Under the pieces are notes generated by a model. That model was not told where the DNA came from and did not search any database. It saw only the letters and a program-made list of their open reading frames with translations. From Nautilus pompilius (taxonomy: Eukaryota; Mollusca; Cephalopoda; Nautilida; Nautilidae), in assembly GCA_018389105.1 (NCBI GenBank), contig JACATO010000304.1:2418001-2482000 (forward strand): a DNA stretch of 64,000 nucleotides, written 5' to 3'. Below are positions 11,460 through 24,700 of the stretch, piece after piece (the first letter of the stretch is position 1; the number at the start of each line of letters is the position of its first letter). Both the position numbers and the translations under genes were made by a program.

Positions 11460-14400
11460 AGAGTGTTGGCTGGAAATAAATAGAAGGCTTGGTTGCTAGT
11501 TATATTTAAAAGCTTTCACAGTCTTTCAGGAATTGTTCAACAGCACAAAAACAACCTTTGTGGGATCCTTGAATGACACACCACATACCTTTACTCACAT
11601 AACTGTTTTTTTTAACTTATTTTTCTCCATAGGAAGTACTTGGTGGATGATTTTCCAGTAAATGTATAAAGAAATATTTGTTTCTAAATGAAAGTCTTAT
11701 GCATCTTTCCATTATTCCTAGCAATGCTTAGAAGCTAGGTCCATTGCTAAGTTGAGGTACAGGTATTGTGAAATTCTCTGAGTTTTATATGGTGGTTAAT
11801 AGTTCCTAATAAGGATTATTTTGCTCTTATTCCATACTGCTAAACTCTTTATAGTATTATTAAGATTTTTATTTATTATTTGGTAGATTTGAGGTTTTCT
11901 GCATAGGAGAACTATACTGTTATCCAGATTAAATGCTTTAGTATTTGCTATGTGAAGAGCATTTGCCCTTTTCCCTATATTACATTAGGTCTTATTGCCT
12001 TTAATATAGCTTTTACTTTCCATGATTTTGTCTTTCTCTGTTCTCTATGTTTAAATCTTCCATGTCCTAGGGAAGTTTGAATAAAACGTCTTTCGTCACT
12101 TTCTATGAAAGTGCACACTTATTCTGACACTCTTATCACTTTGCTTCTATACCATAACTGTGGTAACTATGATATTATGGTTTCTTTACTTACATAGCTA
12201 AAGTAATGGGCTCACCAACCCTGTAGATTATTTAATCATCAATTGGTTTTTGCCAATTGTCCTTATCTACATTCATGTTTCTACCTAGGGAGGAAACTAA
12301 ACCAAGAATTTTTATCTTTTTTTAACCCACTTAATTCCATGGCTTTTAGGAGTGGTGTTGATTTCTCTGGAGATATTCCAGTCCTACTCATCTATCTTGG
12401 AATGATTGATTCAGGCACTCGATGTGCTCTTGTAGACCTTGAGTGCAGAAAAAAATAGCCTTCTTGCTCTGCTACCCTTATTGTATAATTGTGGTTTCAT
12501 CAGCTTACTTTACTATTTTAGTTTTTATTAGTTATCTGAATCTATACAATTTTATTCTCAAATCATGTAAGACAACATTTTTGCTGCCAGTACATAAAGT
12601 ATAGTACTTAGAGAGCGTCCCTATTGTGTTTTTCTTGTGGGTTAAAAGTAAGCCAATGCAAAGCTGTTCTAACTAATTTTTTCTGGATATCTATGTAACA
12701 TAGTTTAATCTGTCAGATGAAGTTTTCCCCAAAGTTGTACTATTTTAGTTTCCTGAACAGAAAACTATTGTCCTATCAGAAGCTTTCTTTAGGTTGGTTA
12801 ACAGCTAGCAGAACTGCTTCAGAGTTTTTTTTATATCTACCTGATGCAGTATTTCTTTGTTAGTTGTTGAGAGTCTAAAATTGATCAGCCTTGATCTCAA
12901 TAGCTTTGGTCTACATTTATGATCTTACTTATGACTTTAGCTAGACTATTTGCTAATGCCTTTGCCATTATTTTGTTTGTAGTTTAGGAGACTAGTAGGT
13001 CTCTAGTTATTCAGCCAGTCTCGATCACCTTATGCAGAAGGGTGACCATGGTGCTACACCAGCTAAGTGAGAGAACTCTATATTTCAATGTACACTTCAG
13101 CTGCTGTTGTCAGATTGCCAGCTATGGGAGCTAGCTAAACTTTTTATAGAACTCTGGCATAATATAGTCATTTCTTGGGAACTTTTAATTCCCTAATGGC
13201 ATCTTTGATTTTATCATTGTTTAGTGGTCCTTCACACTAGTGTGTCCAGTTCACTTTCTGAATTTTCCAAAAGAGTGTCTGTCCTAAGTATGAAAACAAG
13301 TCTCTACACTGCTTAACAACTCTGTAATACAGAGTTTCCATTCTAATGATATTGTTAATGTTTGTGTTGATCTAATGGTCTTTAGTTTTTAGGCTAGTCA
13401 TTATTTTACTTACTGACCTAGCTTTTTCTATATCTACAGATGGCTTTACAACATCCTTCCTTTCTGATAGGCTGTGCCCTGGTCCTAATTTTAGTGCCTT
13501 CTGCTTCTCTATTTCTATTAGCTGGTTTTTAATGGCATAAATCATATCTGAATTAGGGAAGAATGAAGGCCACATTCTTTAACTTGCCTAACACTTTTGA
13601 TTTTATAGTATTTTATGCTGATCTGCTTTGGGTTTTGTTTATCCAAGTCCCACATTCTATTAAATTGGGAAGCCTACTTTGATGCAACACTTCACATATT
13701 CTTGCTTGTGAGAACTTTGTTGCTCAACTTCCAGCTGCATGGGCCTCTTGGCTCTTACCTGATCATTACAACTAATCTTAACTACAAAATGATCACTTCA
13801 GGAGATAGTTTTGTGGACTACATCCTGGAGGATGGTACTAGGTTTAGTGCTGGTGTACACTCATCATCACATAGATACCATCTGCATATCACAACTCTAG
13901 TTCCTCTTCTAAGATAAGTTTTAAGTGATTGAAGAACTCTTTATGCTCCCTTGGAATGCTGGAAATGTAGATCAAGGCTACAAGTACCTTTGTTTGGTAA
14001 GTTAACTTTATGCTGGTTATGATTATTTTTCCATTGTTATCACTGTAAGAGTGGATAAAACTATTTTAAATTTAGGCAAAAAAGTAGCTACACCTCATTG
14101 TCATCCAGACTAAAAAAGCTTCTTCCATTTCCACTGGGCAAATTTAGTGCCTACTTCTACATAACTTTTGAGATCTACTTCCTGCAAGCAGGATTCTTTT
14201 TATTTTTTCAAATTGTGTAAGAAAACATGTAAATATGATTTATGGGGAATCTTGTATACATCAAAGCTGAAAAATGGCTCTTATGGGGATTTATCAAAAG
14301 TCTGTGTTTAAAAATATAATGTCAAAAGGTAAAACTCCAATGTAAAACCTACTTCCATGACCTTACCAAGTTTGTTTCCTGGTGACTTAGTTTCTGCATC

Positions 14401-15720
14401 TTTCTGGACTCACTCCCTTGAAGTTTTTGGAGAATCCTCTTCCTATATTGACTTAGTAATTACTGTAAAAGAAAGTCCCTGGGAATCTGATCTGTCTCCT
14501 TTTTTCCTTCCTTTTCACTGTCTTTTCCTTGATGCCACTTTGCACTTCTTTAATGAAAACACCATTACCACTACCAACTTTGTCTGTCATGCTTGCTCCT
14601 TCTGTCTCTTCTGACTCACCTCAGTTTAGATGCTGCTAAAGGTTACACTGCCTACTTCATCTCTGACCTTGACTAGCTTCAATTTTACATTAAAGGCTGC
14701 TTTGATAGGGTGGGACCATAGCTACATTTCATCTGTCTCTCTGCAGCTTCAACCACCAAACAGGTGACACCTAAACCTTATGCTCTGGACAGAATGGAAC
14801 TTGGCCAGGTTGGTCCTTGTACACTATATTTATGTGTCGCATCCTGCCAGCCACCATTTCCGTATGTCAGGCTTGCTGTTGAGCATCATCTCTGTGCTGT
14901 GGGCCATTGCTGGCACTTCGTCAGGTGTTTGGAGATGTGGACTCCATGCCTTCACTCATGTAAGTGGGTTTGAACCATAAAGATCAAACCCAACCCTATT
15001 AATCTCATGTCCTCCATGGAACTTTGGCCACAGTGTTGATTTTACAAATGATCTCCACTGATCTTCTTAATTTGGTCAGAACTGCATCTATCAGTTTGTT
15101 CCACTTGCAACGACAATTAAAATGCCATCCCTTAACTCTGAAATGCTTCTTACTTGACCATAGTTCAGAAAATGCAACCTGTCTTATCTGATCATTGCTT
15201 GAATCCCCAAAACTTGCATTCCTGTTTTGAAAATTGGCTTGCTAGTTCCCTGATGGTGATCTAGTCTCATAGTCAGATTGGACGCCAAACCTTCATTTGT
15301 AGCTTCTCAAGAAGCTAGCAAACTTAATACCATGATTTTTGTCATCTGATTCTGATGTAGCAATGATTTCAGAATGTTTGCCTTTATGTTTTAGTGTACT
15401 TGCATTTGTATTCTGAGGGTGCAGCTGCACCTCTTTGGCCCCAATACAGTCAGAATTACTTTTGGGTTAAGGACCCCCCCCCCCCCCCCCACAAACCACC
15501 ACCACTTCATGTGGGAACTAAGTCTCCAGTGGCAAATTCTTTCAAAGGATTGCCTGCCTGGCCTGGAATCTTTTGACAAGTAGGTGGACACAGCTTTTCT
15601 ATTTCCTTCAGGTACCAAGATTGATGCAGTGAATGAAAATGAGCTCCCAAACTGATCATTATTTGCCAACTCTTTCATCTAGAGGGTTACTGTAGATGCC
15701 CCCCCTCTCCAACAACTACT
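11460..15720 (-). mobile_element. L1/Tx1-like LINE, copy B
   Basis: On the minus strand the parts run ORF1-like (14.3-15.7 kb), endonuclease (13.6-14.2 kb), linker, then reverse transcriptase. The linker frame at 13,372-13,575 (AIKNQLIEIEKQKA, then ARSVSKIMTSLKTKDH) resembles the endonuclease-RT linker of L1-clade proteins. RT landmarks are ALANSLAKVISKIINVDQ (about 12.9 kb), KASDRTIVF in place of KAFDRV (about 12.77 kb), and ADETTII at about 12.50 kb where ADDTTII is expected, with the preceding Tyr codon now TAA. A 17-base C run (15,474-15,490) lies in the ORF1-like part. Many stops: inactive. The Tx1 subgroup call rests on the KALANRL..VI..DQ style of RT motif. Confidence 0.8.
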
Positions 15721-15837
15721 GCAATGATAAAGAACTAACTTCTGTATGCATTGGTGTCTAAGTTTCTTATGGATGAAAATTTGCTTTGATCTTTGCCAAA
15801 GAAGACTAAGAAGTGATAGTGATATTTTCTTTTTAAA

Positions 15838-18800
15838 ATTTTTTTTTGCACCTAACTTTATTAAGTGTAGCTAGGAAGTTCTAACTGTGGTGTAGTTTTA
15901 TGGGTATGTTGTGTAGCTAGATCGGTTCCGAGTTCAGCCATTGTAGCTTTTTACAAGTGAGGTTTGTCCTCTAATTGTAAAGGTTTGATGTAAAACTATG
16001 AGATAGATGGCCACCCAATTTCTTCCTTTAGGTAGGAAAGGTACGAACAGTTTTCTCTCTCTGTTGTCCCTATGAGCAAAAAAGTAGAGGCATAATAAAT
16101 TTACAAACAAGCATTCCTCTTGGGTTATGACTTTTATAATGGATGGGTATACACATGAAATTCAGACTATTGCTGAAAAAGGTGTTTTTTTTTTTTAACA
16201 GATTCATTGTTTTTCTGGATGAAGTCATCAAAGAACACATATAAATGTGTAGGTCCTGAACATTTAGGTGGCCAAGTGTTGATCAACCAGCTCTCAGAAA
16301 TGGTTCTTTTGTTATTCTCACTGGAGTTATTGATTGCATACCATTTTGTAAGCTAAGCCTTACGTAGTTTTGGAAATTGATTTTAGTTGGTGTGGATTTA
16401 CCATCTTCTAAAGCCTTATGACTACTTCAGGCAACTGCTGTATAGTGAAGATCAGGTGATTTGAAAAAGTGTGTGTGTGGAGGATAAAACCAACAATATG
16501 TCTTTACAGATTAAATCTGTGCTGGTGACTCTTTATGTAGAAAATACTATGTTTAACTGTGCCTTCCTGATTTTCAGAGAGGCATTTTGGAGAATTTATT
16601 AGTTTAATTTTGAACTTGTTTTCTTTTGTAGGAAATACCTGGTGGACAATTTTCCAGTGAATGTCAGAAGAAAAATTCTTTAAGTAACAGTTTTTTGTAT
16701 TTTTCTACAAATTTTACTATTAAAGTGGTCCACACAGTTATGCCCTCCCTGCCATACTTCTTTGTAGCAGAGTCTAGTCCTTAGCTGGAGAGGGGAGATC
16801 AGGTTGTTTTGTGAGATTTTCGCATTAGGTTTTATGTTTTTGCTAAGTTTAACATTGTTCCAAAGCAGGATTAGTTTGCTCTTGTAGACAAATATCCCAT
16901 TATCTGTATTAAATTAAATGCTCTAGCTTTTTTGGGGTGAATAATATTTCCCTTTTTTCTTTTTTTGGTACTATACTATGCCTTTATACATCTAGTTTAG
17001 TTTTAAATCTTTTTGAGCTGCTATTTTGCTGTCTATGTTTATGTTTAAACCTACTATGTTCTGGAGAAGGTGAACTGTTTGTTTATTTACAAGATGTTTG
17101 TGCCCCTGCCATGCAAAATGGAAGATTGCAACCTGTTAAGTATTCCTAGCGCTTTGCTTCTATACTATAGTTGGGGAGTAACATTGCTAATGATTACTGT
17201 TTCCTTGCCTACATAGCAAAGGTTATGGGGCTTGCCAGCTTTTTCATTTCTGTCTCATATTTTTATTTGATTTTTCTTAATTGTCCTTATCTTTGTTTAT
17301 AGTTCTTTAGGTGAAAAACTAAACTCAGAATTTTTATTTTCTCCTTAACTCATCTAATTTCATGACTTGTGGATGAGTGTTGGATTTTCTGAAGTGAACC
17401 CAGACACACTCCTGTCTTGGGGTGGTCTTTTCAGCTTATGTTATTATTTTCATGTCTATTTTGTTTTTATTTGTTATTGATATTCCTGCGATTTTTCTCT
17501 TTCTGGATTGTGCAGGGTGCAGTCTCTGCTACAAATATATAGAGTATGGTGCTAAGAGGACATGCCTGTCATATCCCTCACCCTCAGATGGGTTTAAAGT
17601 AAGGCCAACACAAAGCTGTCTGGGTAATCTTTTTTTGGATGTCAGTATAGTGTATTTTGATTCATCAGATGAACTCTCTTCAAAAGTTATATTGTTTTAT
17701 TGTTTAAACAGAAAGCCTCAGTTAACCTTATCATAAACTTTAGACTATTCAATGGGTAGAAATATTGCTTTGAGGTTTTCATGTCTACTTTGTATAGTAT
17801 TTCTCTGATCAGTTGGAGCAAGTCCATAACAGATCAGCCTCAAAACGAGCAGGTTTGATCTATATTTATAATCTTCTTCATGACTTTAGCTAGCATATTT
17901 GCTAATAATACCTTAGTGATTAGTTTGTAATTGTAATTTAGGAGGCTGATAGGTCTCCAATTCTCCAGAGATTTTCAGTCTCCTTTCTTATATAGTATTA
18001 GGTTGACTATGGCACTCCACTGGCAAAGTGAAAGGACCATTTGTTTGAGGACACTATTTGCTACCGATGGTAGATCAGTAGCTAGTTGGTGTCCAAACTT
18101 TTAAAGTTGTTGCTTTTTGGGGATTTGTTATTAGTTAATACTTGAATTATATCTTTTAGTTCTTCCATGTTTAGGTGTCCTTCAAAGAGTTTAGCATTTA
18201 AGGGTCTAGTTTCCATTCTGAATTTGCAAAAAGAGTGTAACTCTTGCCAGTATTAAGCTTCTAATAATGTCTTCTATGTTGGTGACAATGCATTTGTATT
18301 CAGTCTTTATGCTAGTCATAAGTTTATTTATTGACCCAGCCCTTTCTGATTCACAGAAGGCTTTGCTACATCTTTCTTTTTGATGGACTGGGCTCTGGCC
18401 CTAATTCTTGTTGCTTTAACTTTTTTTTCTGTTTCTATTAAATGTTTTTAGATGGTTTAAATTTTCTCTAAATTAGAGGAGCCTAAGTCACTTGTTTAAG
18501 TTCTAACTCTTTCGCTACTATAGATCCAGCATTGTGGCCTGACTGTTAAGCTGTAGCAGACCATACGTTGTGGTCAGGATAACATCATTGAAAACTGCGA
18601 TATGCTTAGCATTGCGGTCTGCCAAACTTCTTGTAAAATGGCTACTTTGATTTGTTACTAGAAATTTTTACAGTGTATGACATAGAAAAATACTATTATA
18701 TACTGTACATTGAAAAAATTTAGTAGCAAAACAGTTAATGTAATCTTTTAAAACCTATTTACACTTGCTTTTGATCTGACAATAGTCTATGCTGATTTGT

Positions 18801-21790
18801 TTAATCTTTTGTTTACCTTTGTCCCACCAGTCTGATACACTGGAAAACCTACTTTTTTGCATTCTCCCATTGGTCCAGTAGCTTTCTCTGTAATCTGACT
18901 CAGTCATCAATACCATATTATTCAGTTTCCAGCTATCTGTCTTACCTTGTTAAAACTGACTGACTGCCAAATTTTCGCTCCATGAAACAGCCTCAGAGAC
19001 TGCCTTTTAGGTTGGTGCTAGATTTAGTGCTAATATATGCATTTTTTTTTTCTACTTGCTATACTATACCTATTTGAATAGTGTGTGCATGATCTAATCT
19101 GAAGGTATTTAGTCATAAAGGCATCTGCTGAGTCAAACTACAACCACAAGGTTTATAGCTGTGCCAATCCACATAGATGCCCTCTGTGTTTTGTAGTTGG
19201 TCCTTACCTATGTAACTTTTGGTCTGAGATTCGTTTAAAGTCACCAATCACATAGGTATTGTCTGCAGGGTACTGTTTCTTCTAAAATAGTTTTAAGATG
19301 ATTGTACATTTTCTCATTATGTTGGGTGATATCAACACCTTTGTTTGGTTTGCTAACTTTATGCTAGTGAATATCCAATGTTATCTGTAAGAGTGTGGAA
19401 AAGTATACAGTTGTACCCCGGTATTTGTGGGGGTTACGATCCTAGAGCACCCGCGAAGAGTGAAAAACCGTGAATATTGGACGTGGTCCATAAAAATGCC
19501 TATAAATGCCTATAAACATCAAAATATAACGTAAAATATAATTTAAAAAAAATATAAGTAAATATATAATAATAATTTAATAAAAAATACAACACTCAGC
19601 AACACTCGAGATAGCTACATGGTAAACTGGGATGATGCTGGGCTGCATCTGCCTGAGACAGCGCCTCGTGGGCAGCAGCCAATCAGCAGCAAGGAGAAAT
19701 GAATAACGCTCTCGGATTGGCTACTTTCAAACCTCCAACCAATAGCATTTATTATATGATATTTTGCTGAATTTATGTTAGTATTTATATTACAAAATTA
19801 GTAAATTATATTGTTATTAATAATTTAGTGTTAAAAAGTGTGAAAAAATATATATTGCCATGAAAAAGCCATAAAAAATCACGGAAGATATTTGAAATTC
19901 TGTAAATGTGCAGGGGTTTCCACGAACAATTATTAATTAGGTTCTAAGGAAAATTCCGTGAATAACCGGGGCTGCGAATGCCGAACGGCGATTACGCGGG
20001 GGTCAGCTGTAGTTGAAATTTGAGTGAACAAGGATTGCTACACATTGTTGGCCAGAGGCTTTTTATTTTCTGCTGGTGTTAGTGCTTGCTTTGAAGTAAT
20101 ATTTAGGGGTATTTCCTGCAGGTAGTTTATACCTTTCTTGTTCTAAATTGTAGAAGAAAATATAAAAAGATGATTTGGTCTTTCTGACATTGAGAGATAG
20201 TAAATTTCTTACTTTATCCATTATTCCAAGTTTTTTTTATCCTTGGACATTTGTGTATAGTAAAAAAAAAAGCCAAAAGTATCTACCAGGAAGAGAAGTC
20301 TTTAATCAAGGTGTCTACTTATATGACCTTACTGGACTTATCCCCTGTTTTGACTTCCTTGTCATCAGGTGACCTGGTTTTTGCAGCTTTCAGAAATGCA
20401 GGTGATTGAATGTCCTCTTCCACCTCATTACCTGATATTACTGGTTCAGGCTATTCCTGTTTCTTAACCTGTTCAGTTTCTTTGGAGCAAAGATTGGGGA
20501 ATCCAGCATGTTTCCCTTCTTCCCTTTAGTATTCTCTTTGTAGTCTACCTTAGAAGATTAGGCCACTGCCATCTTTGCATTTTTGTTCTGCTGCTTCCAT
20601 TACTTACGACTTCCCTCAGCCTGTTTGTTGCCGGAGGATGTGTTTCTAGCTGCTTTGCATTTGACCTTGACTGGCCGTGGTTTGTCTTCTGCCAGCTGCC
20701 ATGGCACTGGGAGTTCCCTGCCATAGCCTCATCTACCTAACAGGACTCTACTATATGTTCACAATTTCTACACTGTGAGCAGTTGGTAGGGAAACTTTCC
20801 TGGTTGATCCCTGTAGTTATGATGACTCAGTCGGTTTTTCCATCTACTGTTCTTGTGATTCATCTTGGGATAAGCTTTGTGATTATCACCTTTACTGTTG
20901 CATTGTCCTGGAAGGAACAGGAGAGCAGACAGTGTATCAAACTTACCTACCATGGTCTTTCCTTATTTTCTCAATAGTCTTATTTATCTCAAATGGGATT
21001 CTTTTAAGTGTTTTTGTGGTGGAGTTGTTTTTGAAAATGATCTGCATTGTTCCTCTGGTCTTGCCAGAACTGAGTCCACCAAAGATGTTCCCTGGCAGCA
21101 AAGATCACTTTTTTTTTAAAATGTTTACTGAGGTCCTGCTCATTTGTTCATAGTTTAAAAGAAGTTACCAATTTTTTCCATTCTGACTGCTTGTATTGGC
21201 AGAAACCTCTGTATCCCTCTGCAGAGCGGGCTTGCTGATTTCCTGGTGTCAAATGACGCATTGAATCAAAGACACTGACTATTGTATCTGTATCTGGTGG
21301 TGATGATGTTGCAACCAACCTCTGTTTGTAGTTCCGCATGAAACCAACAAACCTGATTTTTTCCTCTCCCATCTTCCTTTTTGGATGCAAACACATGCTC
21401 AAGTCTTTTGCTTTTACATTTTGCATTACTTGCTTCTAAGCCCTGATGCTGTAGTTGCATCTTTGTAGCAGATTATGCTACTACAGTCAGATTCTTCAGG
21501 GTCAGGACCTCTACAGTGGACTTTTCCTAATAGGGTGGGAATATTTTATCCTATAACCATACAGCCCTCCTGAAGAATTTTCTGCCTGACTTGAGAAATT
21601 TTCAGAATCTCTGGATGAGTAGGTGGACACAGTTGCTGCTCCTCTTTCAGATGCCAGTATGACATGTTATGCTTCAAATCTACTGGTTTAGCTAACTTTA
21701 TCACATACCTGGACAGTGAGATGAGCTTCCAGATTAGGTAGCATTTGCTGGCTTTTTTGCCCAGAAGGCTACAGTTTTCAGGCTACCCTC
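15838..21790 (-). mobile_element. L1/Tx1-like LINE, copy C (longest; MITE inserted)
   Basis: The most complete copy. The 3' end has a minus-strand AATAAA signal (about 15,860) and an A tract (about 15,840-15,848). Reverse transcriptase spans about 16.7-18.5 kb and the endonuclease about 18.8-20.2 kb, including a YVIGDFKR-like stretch near 19.23 kb that matches the IGDFN region of L1 endonucleases. ORF1-like remnants run from 20.2 to 21.79 kb; near 20.76 kb a CRNC..HI..SC stretch may be a worn zinc knuckle, and the frame at 21,148-21,426 is 92 codons long. A Tigger-type MITE at 19,408-20,009 splits the endonuclease. Frames are broken throughout. Confidence 0.8.
19408..20009 (+). mobile_element. 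Tigger-type MITE, copy 1 (602 bp)
   Basis: The ends read CAGTTGTACCCC and GGGGGTCAGCTG, flanked on both sides by TA, the usual Tc1/mariner target duplication. The sequence is close by eye to the reverse complement of 49,940-50,517. No transposase is encoded. The middle holds three CCAAT-type motifs within about 90 bp (GCCAATCAGCAGC, GGATTGGCTAC, CCAACCAATAGC), conserved in both copies. It sits in the LINE endonuclease region, so it is younger than LINE copy C. Confidence 0.88.
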
Positions 21791-21799
21791 TTCTATAAC

Positions 21800-24700
21800 C
21801 ACACATTGTTGGGAAAAAAATGAAGAAAGAAAAAAATGATTTGGTTTACTTCCATTAATGCCTTGAAATAACAGAAAGCTTTCAAATGAGGGTGCACAAG
21901 CTCTCTATTTTTGCATGTCTTTATACCAGGGATAATTTACATGTTCTTCTAGAACTCATTTACATATTTCTTTGATAAAAGTTTTGTTAATGTGAAAAAT
22001 AATTTGTGTTGAACATTTGGTGAATTAAACTGTAGCCATTCTGGAATTTTTTTTGTTGTTGCTCAACTATGGAAAAGCAGTGTAATTGACATGAGTTTAG
22101 ATCTTCATGAATTTCATTTGGATTTTTTAGATTTTCATTTAATGAATTGAGATGGTGCCACCAGAAGTTATTTCTTTCTTTAAAGCTGAGGAAATCTGTA
22201 AATCTGTTTTATTAAATTATAGACAAAGGGAATATTATTTATATAAACTAATCTAATACTTACCAATAACAAGTTCATCCAGCTACCAAAACTCATAACT
22301 TTCAAATGATTTTATTTTTTATTATTAAAAGTTATTTTTCAAATGGCTGGAATGTAGAAGCCATATTGGAATAATATGGGCAAGTAGTAATATAAGTTTT
22401 AACAAAGAATACTTTTGGACTGTGATTTGAGGTTAAATACAAAATTTTTTGCTCTATGATTTTGATCATTTAAAAAGCTTTAGGGTGAACCCAACAACGT
22501 ACTTTATTTATATCAACATTTATGTATCATTTAAATTTGATTTGTTTACATGCCAAAACACTGACAGACTTTTGGTCATTGCAAGTCTTTGGTTACACTA
22601 TGCCTACAGCTGTGCTTAGCTCAGTTGGCTACTTTTGACACATCTGTTTAGCTAGCAGCAGCTGAGCTTCAAATTCTCAGGCCTTGACTGATATACCTAT
22701 TCAGTAACAAAATTGATTTTTTTATGAATATGTATAAGTTTAAAAAAGTATATGCTAAATTCTTTGACCTAGAGTAAATGTTTCTTCTCATGTTTAAATA
22801 CTGAGATAGCTTTGTGAAGTTTATTTATGCTTCAAGAAAAAATTTAAAAGAAAACAACATGAAATGTCCAAAAATTTGTATGTTTTTCTTTTTTCAAAGT
22901 ATATTTAGTGTTATGTCACTTGGAATAGGTGTGGGTGGGGTAGAAAATATATTTAAAAGTTTTTAAGTAAAAAAAAAAAATTAAAGTGAAAGAAATTATT
23001 TTTATACAAATTTTAACCAGTATTTTACCCTCTTCCCTTCCTTAGTATTTGTCATCATGACAACATTAAATCTTATCTGTTAATTAAAATACAATTAGCT
23101 ACTGTCTTGATTCTTTGAAAAAATATCTAGACTTTCCCAGTTTGATTACAGTAGTTAAGAAAATTATATTATCTTTAATTATGTTTGCTGGTGTTTTTTG
23201 TTTTTTTAAAATAAAACTTTGATAAAATTATAGAGAGGATTTTTCTATTGCATTTAATGAATAGTTATTACAAATGTTCATATCCAGAGAACTCTGTTGG
23301 GCAGAGAAATTATGACAAAACCAGTCTCTAAATAGTTGCTCATGAGATGCAGTGATGGGAGGAATTTCAGCCCAAGGTTTAAGTGGAAGAAAATGTGTAT
23401 GCACTTGCACGCTCACACCCACTTTTCAAATAAACAATTTTTAGAAGAAAAAATATAATTTTTCTTTTGTGTTAATCTTTCTGAAACAGATTTAGAAAAT
23501 TATAGATTATTGTTAGAGAACAAACATGATTTCTCCATTTTCTAGTACCCTTAATGATTAATAGAAGCAGTTATCATTAACAATCTGTCTTTTTTAGTTT
23601 ATAACAATGCTTATAAAGCTTTAATTTTGTTTATGGATGCTATTCCTCCATGTAAAAAGCAGTGGAAAATCCATGGTTGCTTGCTAATTTCTGCAAGATA
23701 CCCTGCCAACTTTCTAATGTACTCAAGTTGTATTTCAGGATAGTTATATCCTCATTGCATGAAGCTTCTAGTTTACTGTTGACATAACCATTTAAAATCT
23801 CATAAAGTGCTTTTCTGAAAGTGCAGTTCATTTAGCAAGTTTGGATCCTTTCCTATAAACAGATTCAACCCTCAACAATTTGGACCATTTGAAATTGTCA
23901 GAGTTGGTGGCTGGATACCATTTTCTCTACTGCCATCATTTCAGCTAATGGTAATCTAGCTTTCATTTTAAGTTACAATAGACCAGTGTCATTGAAGTGT
24001 CTACAATCATGACACCATTGCTTTGTATCCAATGAAACTAGCTTGTCTTATTTATGAAACACTGCAAATTTGTATTTACAAACAATTTCAGTAGCGAGAG
24101 AAAGACAAAAGTGAAAATATGTTGTCATGGATCTTTAAAATCTTGAGATCTGAAGCAACCAGTATAAGATTGAAGTATACAGGTGTTCATCTTGTGTAAT
24201 TTCTGTTTTCTTACCAAGAAACATCTGGACACTAATAAAGCCATGAAAAATATTGGTTTCTGAAATATACTTAACTGTTTTATAGAAAAAATGTTCATGT
24301 GCCTTCATTAATAAGTGTATAATATTGAATGGATTTGCATATCAATAGTTTTTAATCTTAAATTTAAACTTTTGTTACTTTTTTCCAAAAGTTTTCCAAA
24401 CAATATTTAATTTCTTTTTCTGGAGGTGGTTAATTAGTGGTGAAGAAAACAGAATAAAACAAAACAAAAAAACAGTCTAAGCAGATTTTCCAAAAAAATG
24501 AACTTTTTATGGTTAAAATTATAAGAATTCGATAGTTTAAGTGTTGGCTCTTAGCAGCAGATTAAGTGATGATGTTATGTAGGGATTACAGTACAAGAAG
24601 CAGTTAAACCAGCCCTGCTATTTCTTTGGCAAGATTTTCTCATGGCTGCACATTCTGCTTCCTGAAGAATAAAGATTGAGAGAGAGCAGACTGGCTGGCA

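Noticed and set aside
13615-13917. 100-codon plus-strand frame
   Set aside because: Antisense shadow of the LINE copy B endonuclease region.
15391-15678. 95-codon minus frame with a glycine run
   Set aside because: The glycines come from a 17-base C homopolymer in the ORF1-like part of LINE copy B; kept only as LINE sequence.
17422-17736. 104-codon plus-strand frame
   Set aside because: Antisense shadow of the LINE copy C reverse transcriptase.
23640-23831. Minus-strand 63-codon frame with protein-like composition
   Set aside because: No family recognised, no acceptor or donor found, and the flanks are broken in all frames; length is within chance for this base content.
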